Notes: generated by a model from the sequence alone, not told the origin. A stretch of 64,000 bases of DNA from Piliocolobus tephrosceles (GCF_002776525.5 NC_045436.1:102645211-102709210), one strand, 5' to 3'. Positions 11,953 through 25,309 are shown, counted from the stretch's first letter. A program made the numbers and translations.

Positions 11953-13200
11953 TGTGAGACTCATTTATTCATTCACTCAAGAAATATTTATTGAACTAAG
12001 TGCAGTATGCTCTTTTAGGCTCTGGGAAAATAGTTGTAAAAGAAAGTAAGACCCTCCTTCAGGGTGCTTATATTTTAGTGAGAAGAGACAGTAAAAAATA
12101 TTACACAAATAACTATGGTATTTCTAATGGTGTTAAGTGTTACAGATAATAGGGATTATCTGGGTAGGCTGGGAGGAATGTTACTTAGATAGAATGGAGA
12201 GAGAACTCTCTAGTATAGTGACATTTGAATAGACATTTGAATGAATTAGGGAGGGCCCTGTAGGTCTCAGGAAGAAGAGTGGAATGCATACAAAGCCCAA
12301 GAGGTGGGAGCATATTTGCTGTCCTTGGATAACAGCACAAAGACTGGTGTGGCTAGAGTAGGATTAGGGAGATGAATAATTAATTGTGGTAGATGATGGA
12401 GTCTGGTAGTGCATAGCCATATTATATAGGATCTTGCAGGCCATTGTAAGCACTTTGAATTTTACCCTAAATGAGATTAAAAAAAAGCCATTGGAGGATT
12501 TAAATCAGAATAGTGACATAATCTGAAATGTTTTAAAAGAATCACCATGGTTGTTTGTTAAATAGATGATTAGGTAAGCTTTGAAGCAAGAGACCAACTG
12601 TAGAAATCCAGGCTACAGATTAATTCTCAAATGCTTCTGATTGGTTGAATAAGATGAGGATGGAGAACTGACCCTTGGATTTGCAATAGAGATGTTACTA
12701 AGGAGTATGTACTCAATTTGGTAGGTAATAATGAGCCCTCAAAGGTTTTATAGGGAAGTTATACCATCAGTGTGGTACTTTATGAAAATGTATCAGTTGG
12801 TACCCATAGATAGGAAGAATTCTTTTTTATAATTTTATAAATTATAAAAAATTATATATAAATTATTATAGATAAAAAGTCTGACGATAGAGATAAATTT
12901 TAGGTACTCATTTCAACAATGTAATTGGAAAAGTATGGAGGCTAGGAGTAAAGTAGCAAAGGTGAGAATGGAAATGACATTTCAGAGTGTGAACTGGAAG
13001 AACTAGGCAATTGAAGAAATACAGAGCCAGAGACAAAAGAGTCTAAGTTAAAATTTTGAAATTGTGTGATGAGAAAAATGGTGGTTCCATTAACAGAATT
13101 CAGAATGTCAGGAACAGAATGAGGTTGTTTGGGAAAGATGATATCCTTAACTTTGGATGCCATGGCTTTGAAATTTTAGACATCTAGGTTGATCTCATAG
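11953..13200 (-). mobile_element. L2 LINE, antisense, long 3' portion
   Basis: It begins with the reverse-complement L2 end ('attcattcactcaagaaat', 'atttattgaactaagtgc') and follows the L2 order through 'ggatcttgcaggccattg', 'gaatcaccatggttg' and 'atccaggctacag' to the 'ggttccattaacagaat' and 'tagacatctagg' blocks. It is heavily diverged, as expected for a pre-eutherian LINE. Similar text at 13410-13520 may be a further piece. Confidence 0.75.
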
Positions 13201-14556
13201 CTCACCTTTAAATTATTATTCTTCAATCCTCTTCCAGCAGTCCCTCTTTTAGAAGGGATTATAGCATTGGAAACTATAATCTCCTGAACTGAAGGATCCC
13301 ATCCTTCTTCCTAGAATAAACCTTTGTTACTTGACTCTGTAGTCTGTATTGATTCACACAGAACAAACCTCACGAAAAAGTCTGTTATTTTTATTTATTT
13401 ATGTGCTAAGTTTGAGGTGTTGGTGGTAAATTTTGGCAAAAATGTCTTTTAGAATGGAAATGTAAGTCCAGAATAAAGAAGAGAGATAAACGTTGACTGA
13501 AATGTGGGAGTCATTTTCTATCAAACTAAATAAGAACTCTTTAAAGGAAAGAATGTACCAAAGAGAATATTAATTATAGGTGCCAGAATAATCCTCTGTG
13601 TGGGAAAGTTAATTTGGCATGTGGAGGAGAGGCAATGTACATTTAACACTATCAAGAACATGCCTCGAAAACCTTGCATTTGGCCAATCACCTTGATGGG
13701 CCATATTACAGTGTAAAATAAAACTCAGAGCATGCTGAGGTGTAGGAGTGATATAAAGAGAAACAAGAAGCTTTATGAGTTTCAAAGGAATGGTCAAGAG
13801 AAATGTACTTCATATTAAGTCAATGCAAAGTAAAGCTAAGGAAATATGCACCGGAGAATTCAGCAGAAGCAAAAATCCAAGGAAGAAGTGACTTAGAATG
13901 ATTTTAAGCTTCTTTAGAACTCATGAAGATATTTCAGGAGTGAGTTGAGGAATGCTATTTTCCATTATAGTCTGAATGGGTATTCTTTCCATTTTAATTT
14001 ATAACATAAAAATATATGGCAATGGAATGGGGGTGGTTACTATTTTGGGGACATCCAAGTTGTAAATGTATGAGTCACAGCACATTTAGAGGAGAAAAAA
14101 AAATGGAGATCAAAAAGTAGCCATTAAAGAGGCAGAAGAAAATGGTTTCAGAATATTTCTAAAACTTGGATGACTTTATACTTGAACGGTTCAAATGGCA
14201 TGAAATCCATTTACCTTTAAAAGACCCTCCAGTGCTGCCATGCAATGCCCTGCCATTTTGTTGTGGTTGTTGTTAAGGGATTAATTAATTTCCATAATAG
14301 TCTTTACTTTCAACTCAGGAGAATGTTAACTTTGTGCTTTTTTGGGACAATTATGGATATGAGTCTCCTTTATCTTCTATGTAAACCTGACTAAACCACA
14401 AGTTCTCAGATTGGCCGAATTAGAAGTTGGAGGAAAAATTCAACTATGCATTTTTTGAGTGAAGGATACTCATTATTTCATTCTCTGACACAATGTAATG
14501 TTGAACCCAGTTGGTATGTCTTTCAAAACTGACATGGAGTCTGTTCTTTGTGCAGT
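13201..14556. other. Unclassified sequence, partly old repeat
   Basis: 13230-13345 ends in an 'aataaacctttgttacttg' block that looks like a fragment of an old LTR. The rest shows no gene; an L2-like echo is visible near 13400-13520. Confidence 0.35.
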
Positions 14557-14600
14557 TGTGTGTGTGTGTGTGTGTGTGTGTGCACACACACATGCACACA
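14557..14600. repeat. (TG)n/(CA)n microsatellite
   Basis: A (TG)13-like run turns into a short CA run at 14583, so the two halves form an imperfect palindrome that could extrude or adopt Z-DNA. Confidence 0.95.
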
Positions 14601-15504
14601 AATGCATGTTTTCTCTTTTAAGGCTATTACTTCTCTTTGAAACAGAATACCCTGGGTAAGTTATAGATGGATATTATGGATTTAATCCAACTAATTGTAA
14701 AAAAGTGAACCCTTCTTACCACCAGGGCTCTTCCTATTTCCTAATTCTCATTCTGCTACACACAAGGAAACACTAGGATACAGAGCTGTTTGAACTTGAA
14801 AAAGAGCTCCATGTCACACAGTAAAATGATATTTTAGTTTTACACTGTAGACTAGAATGTATAGTGTAAATGATTCCTTGGTTCAGAAAAAATATACAAT
14901 GTTAATATATGCTTATTAAATAAATATAGTTGTATACTACTTGGTTGAAAACTGTTGAAGACGATTTATAAAATAGCATGCACCTGAATATAGGGCCCAG
15001 AGAAACTTAAGAATTATTACCTGAACTAACTTTCAAGGTTTTTAATCTATTGTTTTTATTTCCTGTGGAATTCAGGTCATTATTGCTAATTTCAATTGAA
15101 AAATACTCAACTAAAAGTTTTATTTTTTTATTTTATTTTATTTTTTTTCAGGTCGTAGAGAGTTTCACATCACTGAAGTGAAATCTTCATCTACATAAAA
15201 ACGTGTGAAGAATTTCATATGTTTACCAAAGTCTCATGTTTTTACCATTACCCTAACCTTCTAATCTGTTTATATTTTTAAATGTTAACAGATTTCAAAT
15301 ACTTACTAGAGAAAAAACAATGTTCTATTAAGGAGCTTCAGGTGTTTGCTTTGTAGATGTGGTATACAGATTGAAATTGTGCTGGGATTTATATGTTTTA
15401 CCTAATGTGTATCCATAGCTATTTTGGCTGTAGCAACATGGCTTTCATTTTGCATAACTAATAAAAGTAGCTGATGAGTCAGTCTAATGATATTGCTTTA
15501 TGCT
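14601..15504. other. Unclassified AT-rich sequence
   Basis: No gene or clear repeat. At 15117-15152 a pyrimidine tract ending in CAG resembles a splice acceptor, but no open frame or donor follows. Confidence 0.4.
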
Positions 15505-15680
15505 TCTTTAGAATCTTTCATCTGCAGCTCACTAAATGCTTTGTAAACATTAATTAAACATCACAACACACATTGGAGGAAAGGTTAGTATTATTATCCT
15601 TTTATGGAGAAACATATATAGAGGGCCTAGGTAAGGCAAGTATTAAATATATAGAACTGAGTTCTACAGGATACAGGTGC
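15505..15680 (-). mobile_element. Probable MIR fragment, antisense
   Basis: The order 'aatgctttgtaaacatt', 'ttagtattattatcc' and 'ggagaaacatatatag' follows the reverse MIR core, with strong decay. Confidence 0.5.
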
Positions 15681-17479
15681 CAATAATGCTTCTTCCTGGG
15701 CACAGAGAAAGGAGCACAGGTGTAATTACAACAAAACCCCCAAAGTTTATGGGGAACTTGAGTTTCAGGAAACTCAGAAAGCTTTGTGAAATAAATTTCA
15801 GAGATTATGTATTAAACTGAAGTTTCTAGTTAGAAGAGTGTGTACTACACAGTACTCAAACTTATCTTTTTCCTGATGAAGTGGAAAATCAGGTCAGGAT
15901 TACTGCAACGTGCTTGAACTTAATAACTGAAAATAGAATCATATGATCTGGGTGTTCTAGCACAGCCCGATTTCAAATAAGCTGATCTGCTTCTCCCATA
16001 AGTGGATTCAAACTATTCTTATTGTGTGACCTAATTTTTAGTTTTGAGGATCAAATCATCATAGCTATCATGGCCAGTTTTGAAGCTTTATTTCTATATC
16101 CTAAAATAAAGTGGGTATTGACCAATTATCACACAATTTGGGCAATTCAGATGGCTGGCAAATCAGTTGTTCAATTGCTAGTAATACAGATAGGAATTCA
16201 GCAAGATGGAATTTTATATTTCTTTCATAAAAGGAAGTCTGAAGAGAGGCTTATATGATAGCTCTTAAAGTGGTGTCAGTCACTTAGGCGCTTTTAGTTT
16301 TTTTCCATTCCCAAGGTTTTCACATGGTCCAAGATGGTTGCTGGGATCCCAGACAGACACCACATATGTCTTCTAATCAGGGAGGAAGCAGAAAGGACAA
16401 AAAGACGTACTTCAGCTGTTTGTCTTAAGGAACTTTCTCTAAAGGCTCACTTACTCTTTACCAACCATCCCTGTCTGCAGGAGAGATTGGCAAATGCAGT
16501 CATTTAGCTGGATACATCACTACTTGGAATAAAATTAAAGTTCTTAAAGTTCTGTCATTAAGGAAAGAGAAGAGAATAGATATTGTGTAGCTGACTAGTT
16601 GTTTTAGCTATAGCAAGCAAGCAAAATCAATGATTAAAGCAAAAAACAAATCCTCTTTGGATAGTGAATTATATGGTTTGACTCTTTGTCTAACTGATAT
16701 TGACTGAACAATATATACATTTCCAGTGTGTTTCATGACCTGGAGGCACCGCCTATGGGTGTGTATGTGTGGCTCTGGCAAGAAAATAACCTAACCAACA
16801 AGTGCATCAGCAGAATTGTCTGGAAATGTTCTTGCTGTGTTCCTCCCCACCCTGTTTTTGGTCATGCACTGAAGTCAAGGTTCCTGGTGTGCTTGCAACT
16901 TAGCTGCTGGTAAAGTTAGGCAGGTCCAGGGCAGTGTAAATCTCCTCTGAACTGTTTAATTGTGATAAGCTGGAATATAAAGCTACTTTTCCTTTTGTAC
17001 AACTTTTCATCCTGTGTTCTACATGAGTGTGCATCTCTGTGTGTGTTATCCTGAGGTTTGCCTACTCCTTACTCCCTAGACACTGATTTTGGGAAGAGTT
17101 TGAAAGCATAGTAATGGCTTACTTGCTTGAAAGAAATATTTTATTTAACACAATTGTAATCGCAAAAGGTTGTGAATATTAACTTATACTTCTTTATAGT
17201 TGGATGTGGCAACTATAGCTGGATGTGGCAAATGATCCATTACACATTTGAATTAAACCTAGGGTCAAGTGAGCTTTAAGAAGAGGTTAATTTGGAAACA
17301 CGGTCTGAAACAGTACATGTTTTAGTTCTTCATAAATATTAAGAACTTTGTTATTTCACTTTCTTTGAGTGTCACTTTTGTGTTCCACAACTTCATCTAT
17401 ACAGATAAACAGATAAGGGTCTGAAGAAATGAAAAGGGCTGTTAAGGTTAGCTATAAATGATGTTTGGCGATCAGAGAG

Positions 17480-17491
17480 TCCCTCTAGTGG
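17480..17491 (-). promoter_or_regulatory. CTCF-like motif, copy 1
   Basis: The + strand reads TCCCTCTAGTGG, the reverse complement of CCACTAGAGGGA. It matches the CTCF core consensus at 11 of 12 positions by eye. Binding is inferred only. Confidence 0.4.
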
Positions 17492-19967
17492 TAGCTAGCG
17501 TAAATACGCTTGGGCAACAACAAATAGTCTGGTGCACCCTACATATTTGTGGTGGTGACCTATGGTTTATAAAGCCACCTCAATTTAATTCTAAATTCTT
17601 ATTATAGCACGGCTGTTTTTGAGTCAACTCTCAGTAAACATTTTTACTATTTTGTTTTCTTAATGTAGATTTGGGAGCTTGTGGATCATCGTCTTAATGA
17701 ACCTAGTCTCCTTTGTTTCTGTGTGTATGGACTTCCACTTTCTTCTTATCTAAAAGCCACAACCAGTCATTTTTCAGGGCACTCAGTTTGGTGAAGTTTT
17801 AAGAGTCTCCAAAATGATGCCTCTGTTGTTAGTCCTTGTGTTTGGCATATAACTAGAGTGAGATAAAATAATCAAACTGATGAAGATCAAAATGTCAGGT
17901 TTATTATCAATAAAAGTGATATTGAAGAATGTGGCTCTGTTGTGTGGTAACAGTTGGTTTCCTAGGACTGCACCAGAAATAGCCATTTTTTTTTGGTTGC
18001 CTGCCAGGCCTTGCTCTGCAGGGTTAGTCCCTTTTACATAAAGTGACACATAATTTGTTGTGCAAACCAAGACACTTTTGAGAGTCGAGGGGGGCACTGA
18101 TAGGATGAAATGCCAGGACTGTCCTGAAAACTGTGGCATAAAGCCACTGACTTTTATCTCATGACAGTAGCCAAAAGAGAAAGCACATTGTCTTCAGGCA
18201 GACAGATCCCTGAGAGAAAGAGGAGAAAGGAGCTTAGCTCAGCATACTCACTTGCTTCTCCCTAACACACCAATTAGATAAATCAATTCTTTACCCTTGA
18301 AGAGAAGTAAGGGGTGGTCCAAGAAGCCAGTTGTGCTCATGGAAAGCCCATCCATAGATTCCATAGGGGTATGGAGCAGGGGTTTTTCTAATCAGCCCTG
18401 CCCCTGATATTTGCACAGCCAGAGTGGCGTACTCTAGGCATAGGACTGAGGAGTGCAGTGCAAGTGCTGATTGTTAGCATATCTTCTCAACCTCATATTT
18501 AATGGTATGATGCTTGGTACATTCAAAATTGGCCATGGTAGGAGTTCTGGCAAATTACAAACCAGGGCTTTCTTCCCCCTTTCCAGAAGAGCTGGTTGTT
18601 AAAAAATCATCAGCACACCACTTAGCCCTGGACTAGAATTTTATTTCTGCTGGGTTTTATGGCTTAGACTTCCCACTGCCCCCACCAGCTGGGAAAGATG
18701 TCTGTGATCAGTGATCACAGGCACATTTGTTATTGCCATGAAAAACTCCAACCTCTGCACCTTCTATATGCCTCATAGGGATGCACTCCATTGGTCCTGC
18801 TTCACATGGCCTTGACAGCCGCAGTGTAGTGTGTGCTCCAAGTCTTCTGACCTGGCAGAGCCAAGGAGCCTGAGGATAGGTTTTCAATTTGGCACTGAGA
18901 TTGGCCATTCACTGCATGCCTGCATAGTTCCTAGCCAAGTCTATGGAAATCGAAAGCATAAGTGTGACTTTGATGCTTTTAGAATCTTCCAGGCATTGAT
19001 GATGAGAAACGGGATTCTTCATAGGGGAAGTGAAATTCCTGACAATAGCATTATCAGTAGAGCCGTAAAGTAGCTGAGTTTTAGAAGTTAGAAGCTCTGA
19101 ATTTGAGTCCTGTTTATGTGAAATATAACTAAACTTTGTAAACAAATTTTTGCTGCTTGGAGTGTTGGTTTTTTATGAAGCGGGAACAACATTCTTCCAT
19201 AAAAATAAGATTTTGAGGATAAAACGAAATATCATGTGAAAATGAGTTATAAATCTTAAAGAGCTAGGTTAATGTAAAGCATAAGCATTATAAGGAAAGT
19301 GTGTATTTGGTGGCAAAAGGAGAGATTAGTTAGTGCTGACATTTTAGCTAATTATTTGCAGGATGAGAGGCAGAACTGGATTATCTGGATTATCTATAAG
19401 GCTGACTAAGCATGTGCTTAGCCCTCCAGCAAACGAGTATTGAGTAATGTTTTTTGTTGGGGGCGGGAATTAAATATTTCTCCTCTAACTCCCCTGAACA
19501 AATTAATTATCATTGGAAATATAAATTTGTTGGTTTCTTTATGCTTATTTTATGGTTTATTGTTTTAAAATTGTAATTTGTAAGGGACAGTTGGGGTATT
19601 GGGGGTATTGCATTCTTAAAAAGCACTTAGAATCTCTAAAAAAACTTAACCTAGTCATAGTTTCCACTTGTATTCCTGTGCCTTTCAATATCTTGAAAAG
19701 ATCTGGGGTGAAGGAAGACTTCAGGGGTACATGTTGTATTATGTACTTTGTATAGGTCACACAAGGGCTGTATTTTTCCTTCACATTCTAGGCAGATTCC
19801 AAATATAAAATTAATTTACTATGAAGTTTCCTAGTAAAACACAAAATAAATAATATGTAACATTGAATAAGAACTATGTTTGATATTTTAAAAATAACTT
19901 AAAAATGGAAATCTTCCAGGTTCAAGGCCAGTTTTTTAAGTTCGGGTTTTTCAAATGCATATTGGCT

Positions 19968-19979
19968 TCCCTCTAGTGG
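19968..19979 (-). promoter_or_regulatory. CTCF-like motif, copy 2
   Basis: The same 12 bases as at 17480, in the same orientation. The identity extends to 17 bases (through TAGCT). Confidence 0.4.
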
Positions 19980-20429
19980 TAGCTGAGGCAAACTGATCCA
20001 AAACCTGGGGCACAAAGCTTGTCTCTGCATCAAAAATAGAGTGTTCAACATCTAAGTCTCTATTTTAATGGCTGGAAAGGATGTAGCTAATCTCAAGTTT
20101 TGCATTATTTAGATCCTTGGGTTAATTTGAAGTTGTTGTCCCTATAGTGTTTGGGCTTTTTTGAACTTCTCTTGTGTTTATTTTTGGTTAATGGAGTGTG
20201 TATGTGTGTTCTTTTCCACAAAAATGAAGCCCTTTGTTTACTTTTACATTTCAAGTTTTTGATGCTTTATGTAATATCTTCTGGCATGAATTATAGAAAA
20301 CAATGTGTTAATAAGTATTTGGTAAAACTTGAGATTATTCTTATAGGTTTTTTTTTTTTTTTGGTAAAAATCAATATATGCAAAAAAATTCAACCTGGAT
20401 CTGATGATGCCTCTAGATCTAAATAGCAA

Positions 20430-21005
20430 TTTTCAGAAAAGCCAGAGGATGGACAAACATGTTAAAATACCAAGAAGATGTAATCAGACTGAGAAAGTTC
20501 GTAGGACATAAAAGCACATTTTTTCAACGAATACATTGCAAGAGGGGGAAAATGGGAGAGAAAAATGGAACACGAAAATTAAAAGATATTTAAAATACAA
20601 CAATAATTTACCATATCTCATCCTTGTTTGGATCCTGATCAAATAAACACCATGAAAAATCCCTATTTGTAAGATATATGAGACAATTAAAATGTTGACA
20701 CTACATATTTGATATTATTAAGGAATTATTTTTAGATGTAATAATGGTATTTTAGTTGTGTTAGTTTTGTTATAAAGACAAGCTATTGCATTTTAGAGAT
20801 TCATCCTGAAATATTTATAAGTGAAGTTATATGATATCTGGGATTTGCTTCAAAATAGTCTCAAGGGAATGGATAGATGGGGATGTGGATGGGATAGATT
20901 GGCCATGGGTCTGGTACTGGATGGTTATCTGGAAATTCATGATACTATTTTATCTGCTTTTGAGTATGTTTAAAATTCTCCATAATAAAACATTTTCAAA
21001 TACCA
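20430..21005 (+). mobile_element. L1M 3' UTR, sense
   Basis: The order of blocks ('gatcctgatcaaataaac', 'atatgagacaatt', 'attattaaggaattatt', 'atatctgggatttgcttc', 'ttctccataataaaac') is that of the 3' UTR of old L1MA/MB elements. It ends in the usual AATAAA-containing segment. Confidence 0.75.
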
Positions 21006-21384
21006 ATAAATTGGTTATAGTACCTTTAATAACAGCTATGTAAAAAATGCCTCCCATCTTACCATATCATTAAACATCATTGTTTTATGGACTACATCCT
21101 CAACCCAAGCCAACCTTGCTTTAGGCCTCATGTTGGAGATATACCCTAAACTTGTTGGAGCAGCCCTGAGGAGTCTGACTCTGTCTAAAGTGATTTGTTG
21201 GACCTCTAAGAAATTGTGTTACTTTTTCTGGACCTTAATTCTAATATGAACCAAAAGTCCAAGGTTTCTTAGGGAAGACACCATGAAATAAGCTCAAGTT
21301 ATCCAACTCCTTAAGATTGAATCAACATTAACTTAAGGAAAAGTGAGCAAATATTTAGTTATTGGTGCATAAAATATGTGAAGT

Positions 21385-21699
21385 TTTGTTTTGTTTTGTT
21401 TTTTGTTTGTTTGTTTTTGAGACGGAGTCTCGCTCTGTCACCCAGGCTGCAGTGCAGTGACAAGATCTCCACTCACGGTAACCTCCGCCTTCCAGGTTCA
21501 CGCCATTCTCTTGCCTCAGCCTCCTGAGTAGCTGGGACAACAGGTGCCCGCCACCACGGACAGCTAGTTTTTTGTATTTTTAGTAGAGATGGGGTTTCAC
21601 CATGTTGGTCAGGATGGTCTCAATCTCTTGACCTCGTGATCTGCTCACCTCAGCCTCCCAAAATGCTGGGATTACAGGCGTAAGCCACCGCGCCTGACC
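21385..21699 (-). mobile_element. Alu (S/Y grade), antisense, with target duplication
   Basis: A full-length reverse-complement Alu with a T/G-rich tail. Flanking 'gtgaagttttg' (from about 21379) and 'gtgaagcattttg' (from about 21700) form a target-site duplication. Confidence 0.95.
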
Positions 21700-22951
21700 G
21701 TGAAGCATTTTGAAGTTAGAGAAACGGTGACAAAGAACAGGCCATTCATGGACTCCACTATTCACACTCCCTTAGCTCCAGGTTTTCAGTCTTCTCATAC
21801 AGGTATCCCCTCCAGATCCTTTCCCTTCTCCACCCAACTGACCATGGCCTACTGCCTTATCTCAGCCCATGTGGAAGGCCAGTCCCCTACCTGTTCCAAG
21901 GAGGCTGAGTACTGCGTTCTTTACCTAGAGTTTCCCTGGATCCTTGCTCTGAACGTACTGTCTATGTGGACCCAGAGTACTGCTGTCCTGCCAGACTTCC
22001 ACTGCCCCCTTCTGGTGTAACACTCCTTCTCCCTACTCACAAACAGGGAAGTTTGGACCTCGCTGCATCCTGTTGTTGATCTGAAATAAGGATTTAAAAC
22101 CTAGTGAATAGCTGGTGTAGGCTGCATATCCATTACTAAGCTGCATGGAGAAAGAAGCCAGAGAACTTGGAAAGAGAAATTGCAAGTTCTCTCTACTGAC
22201 AGTTGATTTCCCAACGCCTAAACTTTTAAGGTCTACATTCATCTTACATAGAAGCTGAAGGGTTCTATAGGGAAAACCTCCCTGCCCTGAAATTTCTCTC
22301 CTTCCTAGATATTATGGTGCCTTTAATATTCCCAGTGGAAATCATGTGGGGTAGGAGATGGCTGGGCTGTCTGTCAGGAAAGGCAGGCTTAAGACTTTAC
22401 CTTCTCTTGGGTATTGGGAAAAGAAAGGTAGAAGGGACTACAAACACTTATACGTGCTCTTTTTTTAAAACAATTAACAATTTAAAAACCTCCAGCCAAG
22501 CAGGGAAGCTGATAAAACTATCTGTGTCTTCGTCAACGATAGCAACCATTCACAGGGAGATTCTTATAACTAAAGAGAAAAGCATGAGGAAGTGGGGTTT
22601 CCTAACCACAGGGCTTCCTTCCAGGCAGGGTACGAGTAAAGAGGGAGAGTGAGCTAAATGTGCTAAGTCCCCAAATGACAGAAAGGCTGTCCCGAAGGTT
22701 ATCACATCTGCAGCAGCCAGAAGCCAATTCCAAAGTGGAGTAGATTCTAGGATCCAGGACAAAGTAAAGACAGCCCAAATTAAATCTGAAATCAAATGGA
22801 GAAAGGGAAATGCAATAAAGAAGAGGATCTCGAGTAACAATCTAGAATATACGAGACCTTTTAAAATTTGCTTTTTTGTGTGTGCAGATAAATTAATCTA
22901 GCATAAGGAGTTAAGATCAATTGAACAAATAATAACTTACTAGGACACCCC
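21700..22951. other. Unclassified, somewhat GC-richer sequence
   Basis: No repeat or gene is recognised. Overlapping ORFs of 106 and 112 codons on the + strand and 96 on the - strand show no domain, start context or splice structure to support them. Confidence 0.4.
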
Positions 22952-23379
22952 TGATAAAAGACAAACTTCAGCCAAATTAAATTTAAAGGAGTTTAATTGA
23001 GCAACGAATGATTCACAAATCAGGCAACCCTCAGAATCACAGCAGATTCACAGAGACTCCAGGGGTGCCTCACGGTCAGAACAAATTTATAGACAAAAGA
23101 AAGTGACGTATAGGAAACGGAAGTGAGGTACAAAAACAGTGAGATTGGTTACAAGACAGCATTTGCCTTATTTAAACACAGCTTGAACATTCAGCAGTCT
23201 ATGAATGGTTGAAGTATGGCCCCTGGGATTGGCTAACACTCAGCTATTGTCACAGGTGCATATTACTAAGTTAGGTTTTCAACTCTGTCTGACTATTAAG
23301 CTAGATTACAGTTCATCCACAAGGACTCAGATATAGAAGTACGGAGTCCTTCTCAGGTCATATTTAGTTTGCTTTAACA
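22952..23379 (-). mobile_element. Probable solo LTR, antisense, family not assigned
   Basis: On the minus strand this 428-bp unit starts TGTTAAAG and ends TTTTATCA. It has a TATA-like TCTATAAA near 23083-23094 and a polyadenylation-like AATTAAA near 22995. No internal retroviral sequence follows on either side. The target duplication is not clear. Confidence 0.6.
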
Positions 23380-23575
23380 CCTTTCATATTTAACATTCAT
23401 TTTAAAATTACAGTTTTTGGGTGCCTTCATTTCTAGAAGTAATAGGTATTGTCAGCATATTTCCCAAACCTAAAAGCAAAACATACAATCCTATAGTGGG
23501 TCCAGATTTTTAAAAAATCAAGGTCAGTTTGGGAAATTTCATCCACCGTAGTAATTTGAGATCAAGAGAACATAT

Positions 23576-23800
23576 ACTGTTATTGAGCACCTGCTGTACT
23601 CCCAGCACTTTGTTAAGCATTTTACATTAATTATCTCATTTAATCTCCACCTTGGGAAATAAGCAAAAATTACTCTCACTTTACTGATATGAAAACTAAG
23701 GCCTACTGAAATCCAGTGACTTGTCAAGGTCATATAGCTCACATGTATGATGGTGTAAGAATTTGAACTCATGGAGTCTAGCTCCAAAGCCTAGACACTG
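23576..23800 (-). mobile_element. MIR, antisense
   Basis: A nearly full reverse MIR: 'ttgagcacctgctgtactcc', 'attatctcatttaatc', 'actgatatgaaaactaagg' and 'tttgaactcatggagtct'. Confidence 0.88.
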
Positions 23801-24401
23801 AAACCATTTTGCTGCAGAACTAACAAGGATAGATGAATATTTTTATTTGGCAAGAAGAGTAGGAAATGTGTATTTTATTCATACAGGATGCCCGAGAATC
23901 AGATGTTTACTTAGGGAAGGGAAAAGGAGAATGGAAAGAATTGTCCACAGCTCCGGAGTTAAATGCTTCCTAAAACTCTGCTTTTCCTATACTGAATTGT
24001 CTGCTGGTGTTACAGGATCCTAACTCTTATCATTCTTTCTCAAGACCTACCTTTTGGGTAACTGCTATTTTAGCAATTGCACCTTGAATCTGAAGACAGT
24101 ATTTGTACTTCTCTCACCCTTAGGAAAAACCTCACATACTGAAATTTTGAGAACCAATTTAGTCATTTCATATCTGAATGTGTAAATCAAACTTCTCTAC
24201 TGTTATTAAGAAAAAGCAGAGGTCATAGTTATTAACAAACTGGTGTCTGCAGAAAAATGGAATGAAGTAACCTATTCATTGGGACTACATTATTTTTTTC
24301 TTTTTGTTGTTAAGAATACTTTCCAGGAAGGAAGAGACCTGAGTTAGAAACTGGAGAGGAAATTCATACCTAGTCACAGTTTCTAGCCTTTATGTAAGCT
24401 T
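23801..24401. other. Unclassified sequence
   Basis: I see no gene or recognisable repeat. Confidence 0.4.
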
Positions 24402-24420
24402 AAAAAAAAAAAAAAAAAGC

Positions 24421-24464
<44 letters not shown>
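24402..24464. repeat. A-run followed by (CA)n
   Basis: A17-like run at 24402-24418, then a CA run at 24421-24464 with one A interruption. Confidence 0.95.
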
Positions 24465-24674
24465 ACAGTTTTCTTTTGCTGTTAGGAAAAATAAAAAGAC
24501 TTGTATATGCTTGAAAAACTATAGAATAAAATAATAATAAATCATAAACAACAACCAAAAAACACTTGTTTTAAAGTTTAAGCATTAAAGTTATACATTT
24601 TCCTACTGAGAAATAAAAATGAATTATTAACTGATATCCCAAATAGACATATATACTTCAGTTTAGAGTCTTTC

Positions 24675-25129
24675 TTACCAGGTGATAAGGCCTGAGGGGA
24701 AAATAATCCCTATATCAAAGCACTGGAGCCAGAGCTGCTGGGAGATAATGTCCTGTGAAACCACATATTTTGATTCACCCACAGCCTGGCAGTAAAGAGG
24801 AGTGTCTGGAATTTTTAACTCTGGTGAGCATGTAGGTTCATAGTCACAATCTTCAGAACTGGGGTTGGGATCATGAGGGTATAACAAAGCTCCACTGCAA
24901 TGGCAAAGGGAGCTGCTTGAGGGACACAGCAGGATCTAATCCTGAGCAGGTACTCTGGCACCATCAACCATGTGATGCCCTTGTTGGACAGGTGCACTTG
25001 CCCCTCACTCTGGGAGTGCCACTGTCCTTCCTGCCCTGAGGAACTGTCTGTGTGCAAAGTCAATTTTGTTGCACCTACATTTGAGGAACTTGTATCCTTT
25101 GCCTGTGTCTGTAGAATGCTTTCATCCAC
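24675..25129 (-). other. Two overlapping minus-strand ORFs, possible decayed retrocopy
   Basis: ORFs of 104 codons (24815-25129) and 70 codons (24675-24887) overlap in different minus-strand frames, so a single frameshift would join about 150 codons. The composition (Ser, Pro, Cys) is not low-complexity, and the region is less AT-rich than its surroundings. I do not recognise the product. No A-tail or target duplication was found, so chance is the default reading. Confidence 0.25.
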
Positions 25130-25309
25130 ACAGCACTACTACTCTGACTGCCATACTTTGCTCTCGCCTCTCATCCACACAACTCAACCCATGCCTCCCA
25201 TGCCTGGGATAGCCAAGAATCCAGACTTTTGCAGGCAGTAGATTACATCTTTATACAAAAACAAACAAGCTAACTAGCTGATTTTGAGGGCTGAGGGAAT
25301 TTAGCTAGA

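Larger units (their letters stand above)
15681..20429. other. Longest repeat-poor block of the window
   Basis: About 4.7 kb without a recognisable interspersed repeat, RNA gene or conserved coding frame. The longest ORF is 118 codons on the minus strand (17783-18139) and looks like chance. Two identical CTCF-like motifs lie at 17480-17491 and 19968-19979. Confidence 0.5.

Noticed and set aside
15117..15152. Pyrimidine tract ending in CAG, like a splice acceptor
   Set aside because: No open reading frame or donor follows, and T-rich tracts before CAG are common in AT-rich DNA.
17783..18139. 118-codon minus-strand ORF in a repeat-poor block
   Set aside because: No recognisable domain or neighbouring exon. 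Such a length is expected by chance somewhere in 64 kb.
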